Positions 23,041 to 36,600 of a stretch of 64,000 nucleotides of DNA are shown here, in pieces. How positions within the stretch are numbered: the first letter of the stretch is position 1; every line of letters starts with the position of its first letter. The notes beneath the pieces are model-generated. The model had not been told where the DNA came from. It searched no databases and worked only from the letters and a program-made list of their open reading frames with translations. The stretch is taken from positions 7,435,001-7,499,000 of the forward strand of contig CATNEN010000001.1 in assembly GCA_950097015.1 (NCBI GenBank). The letters run 5' to 3'. The translations under genes and the position numbers were made by a program. The stretch is from Macrostomum hystrix (taxonomy: Eukaryota; Platyhelminthes; Macrostomidae).

Positions 23041-23616
23041 AAATAGGATATTCCCGGTTGCTCATACTGCTCAAATGGGATATTCCCAGTTGCTCATACT
23101 GCTCGAATGGGATATTCCCAGTTGCTCATACTGCTCAAATGGGATATTCCCAGTTGCTCATACTGCTCGAATGGGATATTCCCGGTTGCTCATACTGCTC
23201 AAATAGGATATTCCCGGTTGCTCATACTGCTCAAATAGGATATTCCCGGTTGCTCATACTGCTCAAATAGGATATTCCCGGTTGCTCATACTGCTCGAAT
23301 GGGATATTCCCTGTTGCTCATACTGCTCGAATGGGATATTCCCTGTTGCTCATACTGCTCAAATAGGATATTTCTGATTGCTCATACTGCTCAAATGGGA
23401 TATTCCCGATTGCTCATACTGCTCGAATAGGACATTCCCGGTTGCTCATACTGCTCAAATAGGATATTCTCGGTTGCTCGTACTGCTCAAATAGGATATT
23501 CCCTGTTGCTCATACTGCTCAAATAGGATATTCCCGGTTGCTCATACTGCTCAAATAGGATATTCCCGGTTTCTCATACTGCTCGAATAGGATATTCTCG
23601 GTTGCTCATACTGCTC
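23041..23616. repeat. 32-bp array, GGATATTCCCGGTTGCTCAT core
   Basis: About 18 copies of a 32-bp unit with core GATATTCCCGGTTGCTCATA followed by CTGCTCAAATAG; CGAATGGG and CCCAGTT variants are clustered. One remnant (CATACTGCTCAAATAGGAT) lies at 23939-23957, beyond a SINE that has split the array. Confidence 0.95.
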
Positions 23617-23617
23617 C

Positions 23618-23938
23618 GAGAGGAGAGGTTGTAGCCTAGTGTTTAAGGCGTCGGACTCATGACTTGAAGGTCGGGGGTTCGATCCCGACTCCACTGGAAC
23701 AATTTGCGTCCTTTAGCAAGAGACTTAACTCTGCATTGCTTCAGTTCACCCAGCTGTTAAATGGGTACCAGCATCAGCTGGGATAATTGAAGATGGGTGT
23801 GGCGTCCCCCCAGTCCGTGGACTGAACAGCTGTACGCAGCCTTCAGATGCGCCGCGCATTAGCTGCGGCTGTGCTGTCGGCTGCACATCTGACCCAATTG
23901 GGGCAGGTGTAATCAATTATTATTATTATTATTATTAT
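23618..23938 (+). mobile_element. full-length SINE-A inside a tandem array
   Basis: The most complete SINE-A copy here. Head: GAGGTTGTAGCCTAGTGTTT with A-box region and GGGGGTTCGATCCCGACT (B box), i.e. a tRNA-like 5' part; body with CAGTTCACCCAGCTGTTAAA, GGTACCAGCATCAGCTGG and a CTGTGCTGTCGGCTGCACAT segment; tail GGGGCAGGTGTAATCAATTA and a TTA run. CATACTGCTC flanks both ends, which is either the target duplication or adjoining array units. Confidence 0.9.
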
Positions 23939-24409
23939 CATACTGCTCAAATAGGATCTCAAGGCATTTTTCTTCTGTGGCTAATGTCTGTGTCTATTTA
24001 ATGTGTCGTACACTGTTCCAGTATTAATCAATTCAGTTTTTATCACAGCTGCACCTTTGGGCATAAGTAATTAAGTGACACTGAATGAATGTCCTGTAAT
24101 AGCTTACTGAACGATAATTTGCATGCCAAATCATAATGCTGCAGCAGGAGCTACAGACAGACGTGCAAGATACTTAGTCCTTCGACAGTCTTTTAGTTTG
24201 ATTGGTTAAAACTAGCTGGTTAATATTTCTGTGTGTTATTCTTTTGCGTAGCTCATATCGTACTCGACATTCATATAATACAGTTGCTATTGGGAAGTGA
24301 AGTTAGATTAGTCACAGTCAGCTTTCTTATAGAAATCGTTACGTTGTGTAATTCCTATTTCATCACTATGAGTATGAGCTATTCAAAAAATCCTAACTAA
24401 CTTCATTTA

Positions 24410-24737
24410 ATGGGTCAGTGGCAGAGCAGTTAACCAGTTTGCCCCTCACACCCCGAGGTCCCTGAGCTCGAATTCGCGGCGAGGCCACATTTATTTGGGG
24501 CGCAGCCGCGGAGAGAAGGCTTGGGGGCTTGTCGTGCAATTTACGCCCTTTAGGGCCAACCTCAAAGGCACAGTGAGAGTGTACACCACCTGACGATGAG
24601 AAAGTCAGGGCAGATGTACACACCTGTGTGCGTGTGCGCTCAGGAGCCAGCGAGATGGGCAGAATTGCCTCGTCGCTGGTTGCAGGTCTAGTGTCATCAA
24701 ATGAAATTGTTATTACTATCATTATCATTATTATCAT
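24410..24737 (+). mobile_element. full-length SINE-B
   Basis: Begins with GTGGCAGAGCAGTTAACC (A box), then CTGAGCTCGAATTCGCGGCG (B-box region), ACATTTATTTGGGGCGCAGC, AATTTACGCCCTTTAGGGCC, CACAGTGAGAGTGTACACC, the CTCAGGAGCCAGCGAGATGG segment, and a CATTATTATTA tail. A tRNA(Leu/Ser)-like head is the most likely source, judged from the A box only. Confidence 0.88.
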
Positions 24738-25295
24738 ACAGTTGAAATTATTAAAACAAATGATCTTTTAGGTTATTGCTTTTAACCATAAGTTGTCTTG
24801 AGCTGGAGAAAAGCAGATTTATTGTGATTACTTTTCAGAATTCGACTGGTTAGATTTTTAGTCTTGCAGAAAAAAAGACAATGAAATCATTGACACGCCC
24901 AGTCGCACACAATCACAGAGAGAGATAGAGAGAGAGTGGGGAATGACTATAATTAAATTAATTGACTGCTTACAATCGGTATTGAAAAAAAAACTGCATT
25001 GAAATGCATGTCACAGGACGTCTTTTTAAGGCAAGTCAGAAAAACAGGTGACTGTGTTAAGCTCATTGTTAACTGAACCCGGGTGACCTATAGATGGTGC
25101 TGCTGTTAACTAGCCATTATAGTTATTGCCCTTATTTACCATGCCTTCGGCAGAGCAGTCACGTGCTGAAAAACAACATCCTTTTGTTTTAATGACAGGT
25201 TGTCAGGTGTAATTCACTTAAAAGCTTCAGTTGTTTTCAAGCTAGCGTGATTTCAATCAAACTTTGAAATTATAGTCGATTGATTTTGAAAAATC
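24738..25295. other. spacer
   Basis: Unique sequence with a short GAGAGA tract near 24917. Nothing recognised. Confidence 0.4.
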
Positions 25296-26779
25296 ACTGA
25301 ATTCACACATTTGTCACTGAATTCACACATTTGTCACTGAATTCACACATTTGTCACTGAATTCACACATTAATCACTGAATTCACACCTTAATCACTGA
25401 ATTCACACCTTAATCACTGAATTCACACCTTAATCACTGAATTCACACCTTAATCACTGAATTCACACATTAATCACTGAATTCACACCTTAATCACTGA
25501 ATTCACACCTTAATCACTGAATTCACACCTTAATCACTGTATTCACACCTTAATCACTGAATTCACACCTTAATCACTGAATTCACACCTTAATCACTGA
25601 ATTCACACCTTAATCACTGAATTCACACCTTAATCACTGAATTCACACCTTAATCACTGAATTCACACATTAATCACTGAATTCACACCTTAATCACTGA
25701 ATTCACACCTTAATCACTGAATTCACACCTTAATCACTGTATTCACACCTTAATCACTGAATTCACACCTTAATCACTGAATTCACACCTTAATCACTGA
25801 ATTCACACCTTAATCACTGAATTCACACCTTAATCACTGAATTCACACCTTAATCACTGTATTCACACCTTAATCACTGAATTCACACCTTAATCACTGA
25901 ATTCACACCTTAATCACTGAATTCCCACCTTAATCACTGAATTCACACCTTAATCACTGAATTCACACCTTAATCACTGAATTCACACCTTAATCACTGA
26001 ATTCACACATTAATCACTGAATTCACACCTTAATCACTGAATTCACACCTTAATCACTGAATTCACACCTTAATCACTGAATTCACACCTTAATCACTGA
26101 ATTCACACATTAATCACTGAATTCACACCTTAGTCACTGAATTCACACCTTAGTCACTGAATTCACACCTTAATCACTGAATTCACACATTAATCACTGA
26201 ATTCACACCTTAATCACTGAATTCACACCTTAATCACTGAATTCACACCTTAATCACTGAATTCACACCTTAATCACTGAATTCACACCTTAGTCACTGA
26301 ATTCACACCTTAGTCACTGAATTCACACCTTAGTCACTGAATTCAAACCTTAATCACTGAATTCACACATTAATCACTGAATTCACACCTTAATCACTGA
26401 ATTCACACCTTAATCACTGAATTCACACCTTAATCACTGAATTCACACCTTAATCACTGAATTCCCACCTTAATCACTGAATTCACACCTTAGTCACTGA
26501 ATTCACACCTTAATCACTGAATTCACACCTTAATCACTGAATTCACACCTTAATCACTGAATTCAAACCTTAATCACTGAATTCCCACCTTAATCACTGA
26601 ATTCACACCTTAATCACTGAATTCAAACCTTAATCACTGAATTCACACCTTAATCACTGAATTCAAACCTTAATCACTGAATTCACACCTTAATCACTGA
26701 ATTCACACCTTAATCACTGAATTCACACCTTAATCACTGAATTCACACCTTAATTACTGAATTCACACCTTAATTACTG
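25296..26779. repeat. 20-bp array, ATTCACACCTTAATCACTGA
   Basis: About 74 head-to-tail copies of a 20-bp unit with hardly any length variation; the first four read CATTTGTCACTGA or CATTAATCACTGA. Substitutions (CACTGT, TAGTC, ATTCCCAC, ATTCAAAC) recur in runs or at intervals, as expected from block duplication. No coding potential. Confidence 0.97.
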
Positions 26780-27266
26780 TCGGCTGCACGTCTGGGCCTT
26801 TTTGAGGCAGATTTCATAAATTAAAAATATTTTAAGTAAAATTTTCACAGCAGGAAAAAATGAAAGAACCACAAATTGTGCAAAGTCTTTCATCTCGTAG
26901 TTTAAATTTACAATAAGATGGCTTGAAATAAATTCATGATATATTTTACCAACCAGTGTGATGTTTAACTACTCTAAAAAATTTCAAGCAAACCAGTTTT
27001 AAATGTACTAACTGCTTGGTGTTCTGGGGATAATCTATTCTTGATCGATTTTTTGGATTATATACGACTCAAAGTGTATTTTTTTAACCATAGTGATTGC
27101 CATAGACAATCTCAGAGGCAGACCTGAGTGATCTAGAGTTAGAAAGTCACTCGGCTCTCGAAAATTCGACTGCGGTCTTTTATTGGGTGTTCCCAAGGTG
27201 TTCCCGAGGCCATAGACAATAATTTTCGAGGAAAACTGTCTATGCTAATCAGATGAGACTAAACTA

Positions 27267-27604
27267 TTACCCAGACCGTAAAGCTAGGCTTAAATTGCCG
27301 AACTGAGTGATTTTCGGTGGTAGAACGGACAGCAGGATGTACATTACAGTTGCGAGTAGTAAAATGACGGCTAGAAATGCCCTAAGAATGAATTTCTCAA
27401 ATTTAGTCTTCTTTCTAGCCTGTAGTGACGTCAGCCGCCGCCTATTGGACGCCGCAACACTGCCACCAAGGCTGCTGCCAGAGCCTGAAACTTCAGCGTC
27501 CGAGTCGTCATCGGAATGCTCGGTGCCAAGGAAGTTTCTTAGCCAAACACTGAACAATGCCCGCCAGTTAATGCGTCTATCACGGTGGCGTTTGGCAGCT
27601 TTGG
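27267..27604 (-). CDS. SLC5 exon 14 (terminal)
   Basis: 338 nt: basic and acidic loop ([33 protein letters not shown]), then the last TM helix ([19 protein letters not shown]) and a short tail. Acceptor GCTTCAG, just 13 bp from a 32-bp array. SGLT-like proteins usually end right after this helix; here 17 residues follow. Confidence 0.82.
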
Positions 27605-30600
27605 CTGAAGCTTGATCGAGGGATAATTGTGTGGTTAGATAGGGGTTTGGAGGGTTACAGGCGTGATTAGATAGGGGTTTGGAGGGTTACAGGTGTGATT
27701 AGATAGGGTTCGGAGGGTTACAGGCGTGATTAGATAGGGGTTTGGAGGGTAACAGGCGTGATTAGATAGGGGTTTGGAGGGTTACATGTGTGATTAGATA
27801 GGGGTTTGTAGTATAACAGGTGTGATTAGATAGGTGTTTGGAGGGTTACAGGTTTGATTAGTTAGGGGTTCGGAGGGTTACAGGTTTGATTAGTTAGGGG
27901 TTTGGAGGGTTGCAAGTGTGATTAGATAGGGGTTTGGAGGGTTACATGTGTGATTAGATAGGTGTTTGGAGGGTTACAGGTGTAATTAGATAGGGGTTTG
28001 TAGTATAACAGGTGTGATTAGATAGGGGTTTGGAGGGTTACAGGTGTGATTAGATAGGGGTTCGGAGGGTTACAGGTGTGATTAGATAGGTGTTTGGAGG
28101 GTTACAGGTGTGGTTAGATAGGGGTTTGGAGGGTTACAGGTGTGGTTAGATAGGTGTTTGGAGGGTTACAGGTGTGGTTAGATAGGGGTTCGGAGGGTTA
28201 CAGGTGTGATTAGATAGGTGTTCGGAGGGTTACAGGTGTGATTAGATAGGGGTTCGGAGGGTTACAGGTGTGATTAGATAGGTGTTCGGAGGGTTACAGG
28301 TGTGATTAGATAGGGGTTCGGAGGGTTACAGGTGTGATTAGATAGGGGTTTGGAGGGTTACAGGTGTGAATTTAATTATTATTAATTATTAATGGACGGA
28401 AGCCAAACCTGCATTTCCACCAGTACGTAGGTCCTGCATCTCGTTGGACTCGCCAAGCGATTTTTTCCCGTCGCCAGCAGCAACTGCTGTGGTTTCTCGC
28501 ATTTTCGCCTCGCCTCTAGCACAGGCTGAAGCCGTCATTTCAGCATCTTCGTCTGGCTCGTCGAGACTGAAGATCGTCAGATTGCGAATTCGAGTTATCG
28601 GCGGAGGCTGCGTGAACAGACTGACGGCTATCACAATGACCAGTGTGGACAGGGTGGAAGCCAGGGCAAAGTACATGTAGTGCGGCAACAGGTCCACTAC
28701 CCAGCGAGGACGAAGGTCGGGATCGCCGCAGGCCGGCTCCGTGAAGACGCTGGTTATGACCAGACGAATGGCACCGATGACAAAGCCCCAGCTGAGAGCG
28801 GAGAAAGCAGCCTGGATTATCCGAATGGTAATTATCTGGTAGAGCAGTGTTTGGCTAGGTCTATAGCAGGTTTTAGTTGGTCTAGGACTCTCGCACCAAG
28901 GTCCCTGAGCTCGATTCCGCGGCGGGTCCACATTCATTTGGGGTGCAGCCGCGGAGAAAAGGCTTGTGCAATTTACGCCCTTGAGGGCCAACCTCCAAGG
29001 CACAGTGAGAGTGCACACTGCCTGACAATGAGAAAATCATGGCAGATGTACACACCTGTGTGCGTGTGTGGTCAGGAGTCAGCGAAACGGGCATTGTTTT
29101 TTCTATTTAACATGATCCTACGATTGCTTGTCTAACATTTACTCATAGGAAGAGAGGTTGTAGCCAAGTGGTTAGAGCGTCGGACTCAAGACTTAAAGGT
29201 CGGGGGTTCGATTCCTGACTTCACTGACTTCCTGACTACAATTTGTGTCCTTTAGCAAGGCACTTTAGCCTACGAGCTACATTGCTTCAGTTCGCCGAGC
29301 TGTTAAATGGGTACCAGCATTAGCTGGGATAATTGAAGGTGGGCCATGGACTGAACAGCCGTACGCAGGAAGAGAGCATAGGAAGAGAGCAGTCCGACTT
29401 ACAATCTCATTGGCGCGATGCCATAGAATGGCCATTGTGTACACAGTAGCTATTGGCGGCGCCAAGTTAGCAACCACATCCTGAATGTAGATTAGCAGCT
29501 GGCTGCCCTGCATTGTGGTGATGATTGGTATCCAGGCTATTGACAGTAGTACCACCGCTAGCACTGTCAACCTGTCATGGAGATTAGACAGTGATTTGAC
29601 TTTTAACATCAAATGCTATAAGCCCGAACTATATTCCTTCAACTCCCTGACTCACTTGCCAACAATGAGTTGCTCTCGCACAGACGCTTTAGGACGGATT
29701 TTGGCGTAGATGTCTATGGTAAAAAGTGTCGAAGCCGAGTTGAATATCGAAGTGAGATCGGTGATCAGCGCTGACACCATAACGGCTAGAAGCAGGCCAC
29801 GAAGACCTGTTATTCGTATTGTCAAATTCACAGGAATACGTGAATAAAAAGTCTATAAAATTGATAAGAATTAATCTAGTTTTAAAACCTCGTACCCATG
29901 GGCAAGATGGATACAACCAGTTGTGGAAATGCCAGATTAGAGCAGCCGGCCCTACTACCACAGATTTGTTCGCATGTGTCCGGGTCAGCGCAGGCCACAA
30001 TGTCTGCGGGTTTGAAAAGAGCATTCCAAAATTTTGCCTAATATCAAATCCAGCTACTTACAGTAGAGTGAAGCGGATTTTGTTTATAATAGCTTCTCTT
30101 CGGTGTAGACGAAAAGCTGAACAGTTCAGTACAGTAAATTAATATTGTTTCATTACGTGTCAAGTAAGTGTCAGACTGTACTAGTGAGTATCAGACTGTA
30201 CTGGTGAGTGTCAGACTGTACTAGTGAGTGTCAGACTGTACTAGTGAGTGTCAGACTGTACTAGTGAGTATCAGACTGTACTGGTGAGTGTCAGACTGTA
30301 CTAGTGAGTGTCAGACTGTACTAGTGAGTGTCAGACTGTACTAGTGAGTATCAGACTGTACTGGTGAGTGTCAGACTGTACTAGTGAGTGTCAGACTGTA
30401 CTAGTGAGTATCAGACTGTACTGGTGAGTGTCAGACTGTACTAGTGAGTGTCAGACTGTACTAGTAGTGAGTGTCAGACTGTACTGGTAAGTGTCAGACT
30501 GTACTGGTAAGTGTCAGACTGAACTAGTGAGTATCAGACTGTACTGGTGAGTGTCAGACTGTACTGGTGAGTGTCAGACTGTACTAGTGAGTATCAGACT

Positions 30601-33600
30601 GTACTGGTAAGTGTCAGACTGTACTGGTGAGTGTCAGACTGTACTAGTGAGTGTCAGACTGTACTAGTGAGTATCAGACTGTACTGGTGAGTGTCAGACT
30701 GTACTGGTGAGTGTCAGACTGTACTGGTGAGTGTCAGACTGTACTAGTGAGTGTCAGACTGTACTAGTGAGTGTCAGACTGTACTAGTGAGTGTCAGACT
30801 GTACTAGTGAGTGTCAGACTGTACTAGTGAGTGTCAGACTGTACTAGTGAGTGTCAGACTGTACTAGTGAGTGTCAGACTGTACTAGTGAGTTTCAAAAT
30901 GTCAATCTCGTGGAAGAAAAGTTTCTCACCTGGAAACAGTACCCGGCTAATCATGCCGGGCACCACCATGAGGAACAGAGGCGTCAGTTTGATGTAGCCG
31001 GCTAAGAGTGCGCCGCCCTGGGCATGAGCCAGCGACTTCGCTGAGAGAGCGCGTTGAACAATTATCTTGACAATTCAGGTGCAGGTGTGATAATATCCTG
31101 AGCTGTTTGAGATAATCTAGGGTAATCATTTATGAGATAAGATAAAAAAAACATTTTAAAAGCCGTCCAGATCGTCGAAATATTCCGAGATTCTTATCAA
31201 AGACACTGGTGACAAGGACAACTAATATTGCTCCATATATGTTGTGAGCTGCGTCTCACAATGACCTTGCCCCTGCGTCTCTAACCCTTCCACCCCGGCC
31301 ACCTGCTCAAACCAGTTCTGGCCGGCCCCGGCTTAGGCCACCCTCCTTTTTCGTTGGTTGTCGTTTGCCCATTGGCTGCCCCATGCGCCGTCCTCGCTAG
31401 TCCAATCAGGCCTCTCGCCAAGGAGACTTCTGATTGGCTAGCCGGTCTCCTTCTCTCTCTCTCTCTGCTCTCAGCCTTGTGTGTTTGCCCCCCCCAGCCC
31501 TGCGTGGCTTAGCCCTACCCCGTCCAGCCCTATGCCCTCGCCCCCACCCCACGCTGTTATTTATTAGCGCGCGCTGCCCGTGGCCAGCCCCGCGCCTCCC
31601 GAGTACTATTGCGAGAACGTTGCCCTCAGTTAGAGCGAACTTAAGAGTAAACGATCAATAATAAACTACGCAGCCTGAACTACAATACTTGCCATGAGTG
31701 CCACGTTCAATCCCTCCCGGTAAGAAAAGCATTCACGAGTTATTTATTTGTCCGTGCTCAAACGTTGTTCCTCTGCCCGACCTCTGCTAGTGTCAGAAGC
31801 TCATCATCATCCTTCTCCTCCAGAGTCTTCCCTCGAGTCTGCGAAGTGTCGGTACGCCTCCAGACCATCATCCACCTCTCTCTGGGGCTGTCGAGTTGCT
31901 ACCCGCTCGCAGTCAAAGTCTTCAGTCCGGGCTTAGCGAGTGTCGGTACGCTCCAAGTCCACCCCGTCTCTCCTCGGAGTGTCTGGACGCCTCGAGGGTC
32001 GCTGCTTCCCCTCCCTCCACCCCCGGCAAGCTTTGGGCGGTCCGTACCCGAACCCCTACTACCGCGTTGGCGAACTGCCGACCATACCGAGGAATTACAA
32101 CATACGAGTATACACCTCTTTGGTACTGTTAAGGGAATTTAATTTTTAAAGCAAAACACACGTCCTAACTGGATAAGACATAAATAATTCATGGAAACCC
32201 CTGCTGTTTAGTTTACATTAGGAGCGTATGCTGCTATCCGATTTTTCTACTCGAGTTGCTTTCGCCTGTCACGTCATGATCCAATTTCTAGTTATTTTTT
32301 TTTCTGGTGTTTGAGCTCGCAAATTTGCTTATTCTAATGTTGTAGAGGACAGTAAAGAATAGGAGGGCCAACTGCTTATTCTCTAAAATCAAACGTAACC
32401 TCGAAGGAGCGACCATTTCTTCACCTGATCGGCGCACCAATACCAAATGCTTGCTGGCGTCTGACCCAGCAGGAAGCCAAGCCAGGGCATGTCCGGGTCA
32501 TTGATTGGCCGGAGCAGAGTGAACGAGTACTCGGAGGGGGCACCGCAACGGCTTGTGCCGTTGGCTTGACGACTGAAGTTTGCAGCCACCGCTTGGGGAT
32601 ATTTTTCTATGAGGCCCGAGATGCCGCCGATTTTGACTAGGCCTGTAAAAATATTTGATTGATACTGGTGAGACTAGACACATGTACGATTAGATACTGG
32701 TGAGATTAGACTCGGGTGAGATTAGACTCGGGTGAGATTAGACTCAGGTAAGATTAGACTCAGGTGAGATTAGACACATGTTAGATAAGAAACGTGAGAT
32801 TAGATACAGGTGAGATACAGTACAGAGAGATCAGACATACTAGATTATGCTCTAATATTAGAACACACGCAGTCAGACTAACCCATTATTGTTAGCAGTG
32901 CGGAGCCCAGTACCATGATGACCGCCTGTACAGTATCAGTATAGATTACCGCAGCTAATCCACCTGAATGAAAGCAATAAAATTTGATTTGATAATTATT
33001 TGACCAGAGACAGAGAGAGATAATGAAAGCGGACCAACCGACCAGTCATTGTGACCAATGCGGTGAGGCCAAGCAGCAGTAGGATTGATAGCCAAACATT
33101 CCAGTCCAGTGCAACCTTGATGAACACGGCACCTGAGTATAGATTCACCTGACAGAAAAAAAAACAATTTCCCGACGTTGTTAAACTGTTTAACTTTAAA
33201 GTTGAAATAACCAACTTATTGGGTGATTATTTACAGAAATCTTGGTGAAGATATATAACACCAACGATAGGACAGCCAGGTAGATTTGAATTCTTTTGCC
33301 GCCGAATCGCATTTTCATGTACTCCGGCAAAGTAATTATCTGGAATTTTTTAGTTTTTTCAATACATATCGGCTGATTAGAGTCTGTTTAAGTTTGGAAA
33401 GCCCTGTATTTAGAAAGGTGCAAAGTCCACTATTTCTCGAACTACTCTAGTTGATATAAACATTTGTTGTTGCAATGACAATTAAGCCAATATCACATTT
33501 GATAAGCTGATAAGAATAATTGTGCCTTAAAGAGTGAGTCTAGCAGATTCAACAGATTCGAATCCGTTTATACGAGTGCAAGCTTATCACCAAATATTTG

Positions 33601-36600
33601 AAGCTGATTCTAGGAAACAGTCATGTTTTGAGCACACTAGTAAGCTTATAAGTAACGTATGTTAGCTCTTAAACTAATAAAAATAGATTTATTATCATTA
33701 AAGAAAGATAAGCACGTTCTAATTCAGCTACTTAAATAAGCAAATCTAACTAAGGATTCCCAGCCAAACTGCAACAAAACGGAGGAAAAAACGAATATAA
33801 AGATAGTAAAGGACAGAGAGACAGAGAGACAGAGTGACAGAGAGACAGAGAGACAGAGTGACAGAAAGACAGAGACAGAAAGACATAGAGACAGAAAGAC
33901 AGAGAGACAGAGTGACATAGAGACAGAGACAGAAAGACATAGAGACAGAGAGACAGAGTGACATAGAGACAGAGAGACAGAGTGACATAGAGACAGAGTG
34001 ATATAGAGACAGAGTGACATAGAGACAGAGACAGAAAGACAGAGAGACAGAGAGACAGAGTGACATAGAGACAGAGACAGAAAGACAGAGAGACAGAGTG
34101 ACATAGAGACAGAGACAGAAAGACAGAGAGACAGAGAGACAGAGTGACATAGAGACAGAGTGACATAGAGACAGAGTGACATAGAGACAGAGTGACATAG
34201 AGACAGAGTGACAGAGACAGAGACAGAAAGACAGAGAGACAGAGAGACAGAGTGACATAGAGACAGAGTGACATAGAGACAGAGTGACATAGAGACAGAG
34301 ACAGAAAGACAGAGAGACAGAGAGACAGAGAGACATAGAGACAGAGTGACATAGAGACAGAGTGACATAGAGACAGAGTGACATAGAGACAGAGACAGAA
34401 AGACAGAGAGACAGAGAGACAGAGTGACATAGAGACAGAGTGACAGAGAGACAGAGTGACATAGAGACAGAGAGACAGAGTGACATAGAGACAGAGTGAC
34501 ATAGAGACAGAGTGACATAGAGACAGAAACAGAAAGACAGAGAGACAGAGAGACAGAGTGACATAGAGACAGAGTGACATAGAGACAGAAACAGAAAGAC
34601 AGAGAGACAGAGAGACAGAGTGACATAGAGACAGAGACAGAAAGACAGAGAGACAGAGTGACATAGAGACAGAGACAGAAAGACAGAGAGACAGAGAGAC
34701 AGAGTGACATAGAGACAGAGTGACATAGAGACAGAGTGACATAGAGACAGAGTGACATAGAGACAGAGTGACATAGAGACAGAGTGACATAGAGACAGAG
34801 TGACATAGAGACAGAGTGACATAGAGACAGAGACAGAAAGACAGAGAGACAGAGAGACAGAGTGACATAGAGACAGAGTGACATAGAGACAGAGTGACAT
34901 AGAGACAGAGACAGAAAGACAGAGAGACAGAGAGACAGAGTGACATAGAGACAGAGTGACATAGAGACAGAGTGACATAGAGACAGAGTGACATAGAGAC
35001 AGAGTGACATAGAGACAGAGACAGAAAGACAGAGAGACAGAGAGACAGAGTGACATAGAGACAGAGACAGAAAGACAGAGAGACAGAGAGACAGAGTGAC
35101 ATAGAGACAGAGTGACATAGAGACAGAGACAGAGAGACAGAAAGACAGAGAGACAGAGAGACAGAGAGACAGAGAGACAGAGAGACAGAGAGACAGAGAC
35201 AGAAAGACAGAAAGAAAGTGTGACTGAGACAGAGTGACATAGAGAGTCAAATTTATTCTTTGGCATACATTTTCGAATAAGTAAGCACAATAGAGACTGA
35301 CTTCAATTCTTCCAAGTAATTAAGTTCTAACAATAAAGAGAGAGAGACGGAGTTAAGCGAAAGCTAAGTCATTATTCGCAGTTCTGTAATCTTGATTATG
35401 GGTGAGTGAGAAAAATTGCATAACTTGTATAACAGTTACACAGGCAGATATTGTATTGAAAATGAGCTAGAAAAATTACAGGCGTTCTCAAAACTACGAG
35501 CGTACACTTTATATAGTCAACAGAAAGCTATTTAAGAGTTTTTAGCGCAAAACAATCGGTAGGTAGGTTGGGGTGGGTTAGCTTACCCCGCTAGCGATGT
35601 AGACAGGCAGAAAGACCCAACCAAGTAGTTGCAGGAGAATGCAGGCCTTTGTTGAAATTTTTGAGAAAATGTTTTTTTCAGGTTTTGCGCAGTATTGGGA
35701 CTTTGAAATTATTTTTAATATACCTGCCCCGATTTGGCCAGATGTGCAGCCGACAGCACAGCCGCAGCTATTGCGCGGCGCATCTGAAGGCTGCGTACGG
35801 CTGTTCAGTCCATGGACTGGGGGGACGCCACACCTACCCTCAATTACCCCAGCTGATGCTGGTACCCATTTAACAGCTCCGTGAATTTGAGTAATGCAGA
35901 GTTAAGTGTCTTGCTAAATGACACAATTTTTTCCAGTGCGGAGTGGGGAAACGAACCCCCGACCTTTAAGTCGTGAGTCCGGCGTTCTAGACACTAGGCT
36001 ACAGCCCCTGCTTTTAAATTAATTATGACTCATAATCGATTGGCTAAGGGCCAACCCCATGCACTGTGACAGTGTACACAGCCTGACGATGAGGCACACG
36101 CCTTTGTGTGTCAATTCACAGCCATAATCGCGTCTAAATTGCATTGTTCTCACATTGAGCTCAAAGGCGCCGATTCCTATGCCGGTGGCTGCTCCAGAGC
36201 CGGCCAGACCAATGAAATGCTCGCTGCCAATGTTGCTGGCAAACAGCGAAGCGCCGATCTATGGAAAATTCATAGAACTCAATTACTCAAAGCTATTTAC
36301 CAATTTTGTTAGACACTTGAAGCCCACACGTATGTAACAATGCATTTGTTTCTTACTGGCAGCCAGGTCATGTGACGTCCGGCCAGAAAATAGCCCTTCA
36401 CGGTTCCTCGTTTTGTGATGCACATCGACTGCGAATTAAAATAGGAAAATATTAATTTTTGCATTATTTATTCCAAAATTAGCTTGTCATTATAGTATAA
36501 TGATATATTTATATATTAATATATTTACACAAATAAAATTATGGTTAGTAAAATACTGCATAACAATACAGAGAATAAGATAAAGTAAAAAAATAAATAG

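Noticed and set aside
23618-23700. tRNA gene
   Set aside because: A and B boxes are present, but the stems do not pair well and the sequence continues into a repeated SINE body with a TTA tail.
25296-26779. CRISPR-like array
   Set aside because: The 20-bp units are contiguous with no unique spacers, and the genome is animal.
28882-29018. N-terminal part of the 209-codon frame joined to SLC5 exon 13
   Set aside because: This part is translated SINE-B sequence upstream of the ATCCAG acceptor, so it is intron.
31434-32149. Several Pro/Ser-rich open frames
   Set aside because: Overlapping frames in a GC-rich LTR-like block within an intron; no start or splice support.
33724-35290. Three overlapping ~500-codon minus-strand frames
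   Set aside because: Artefacts of the GACAGA-type array in an SLC5 intron.
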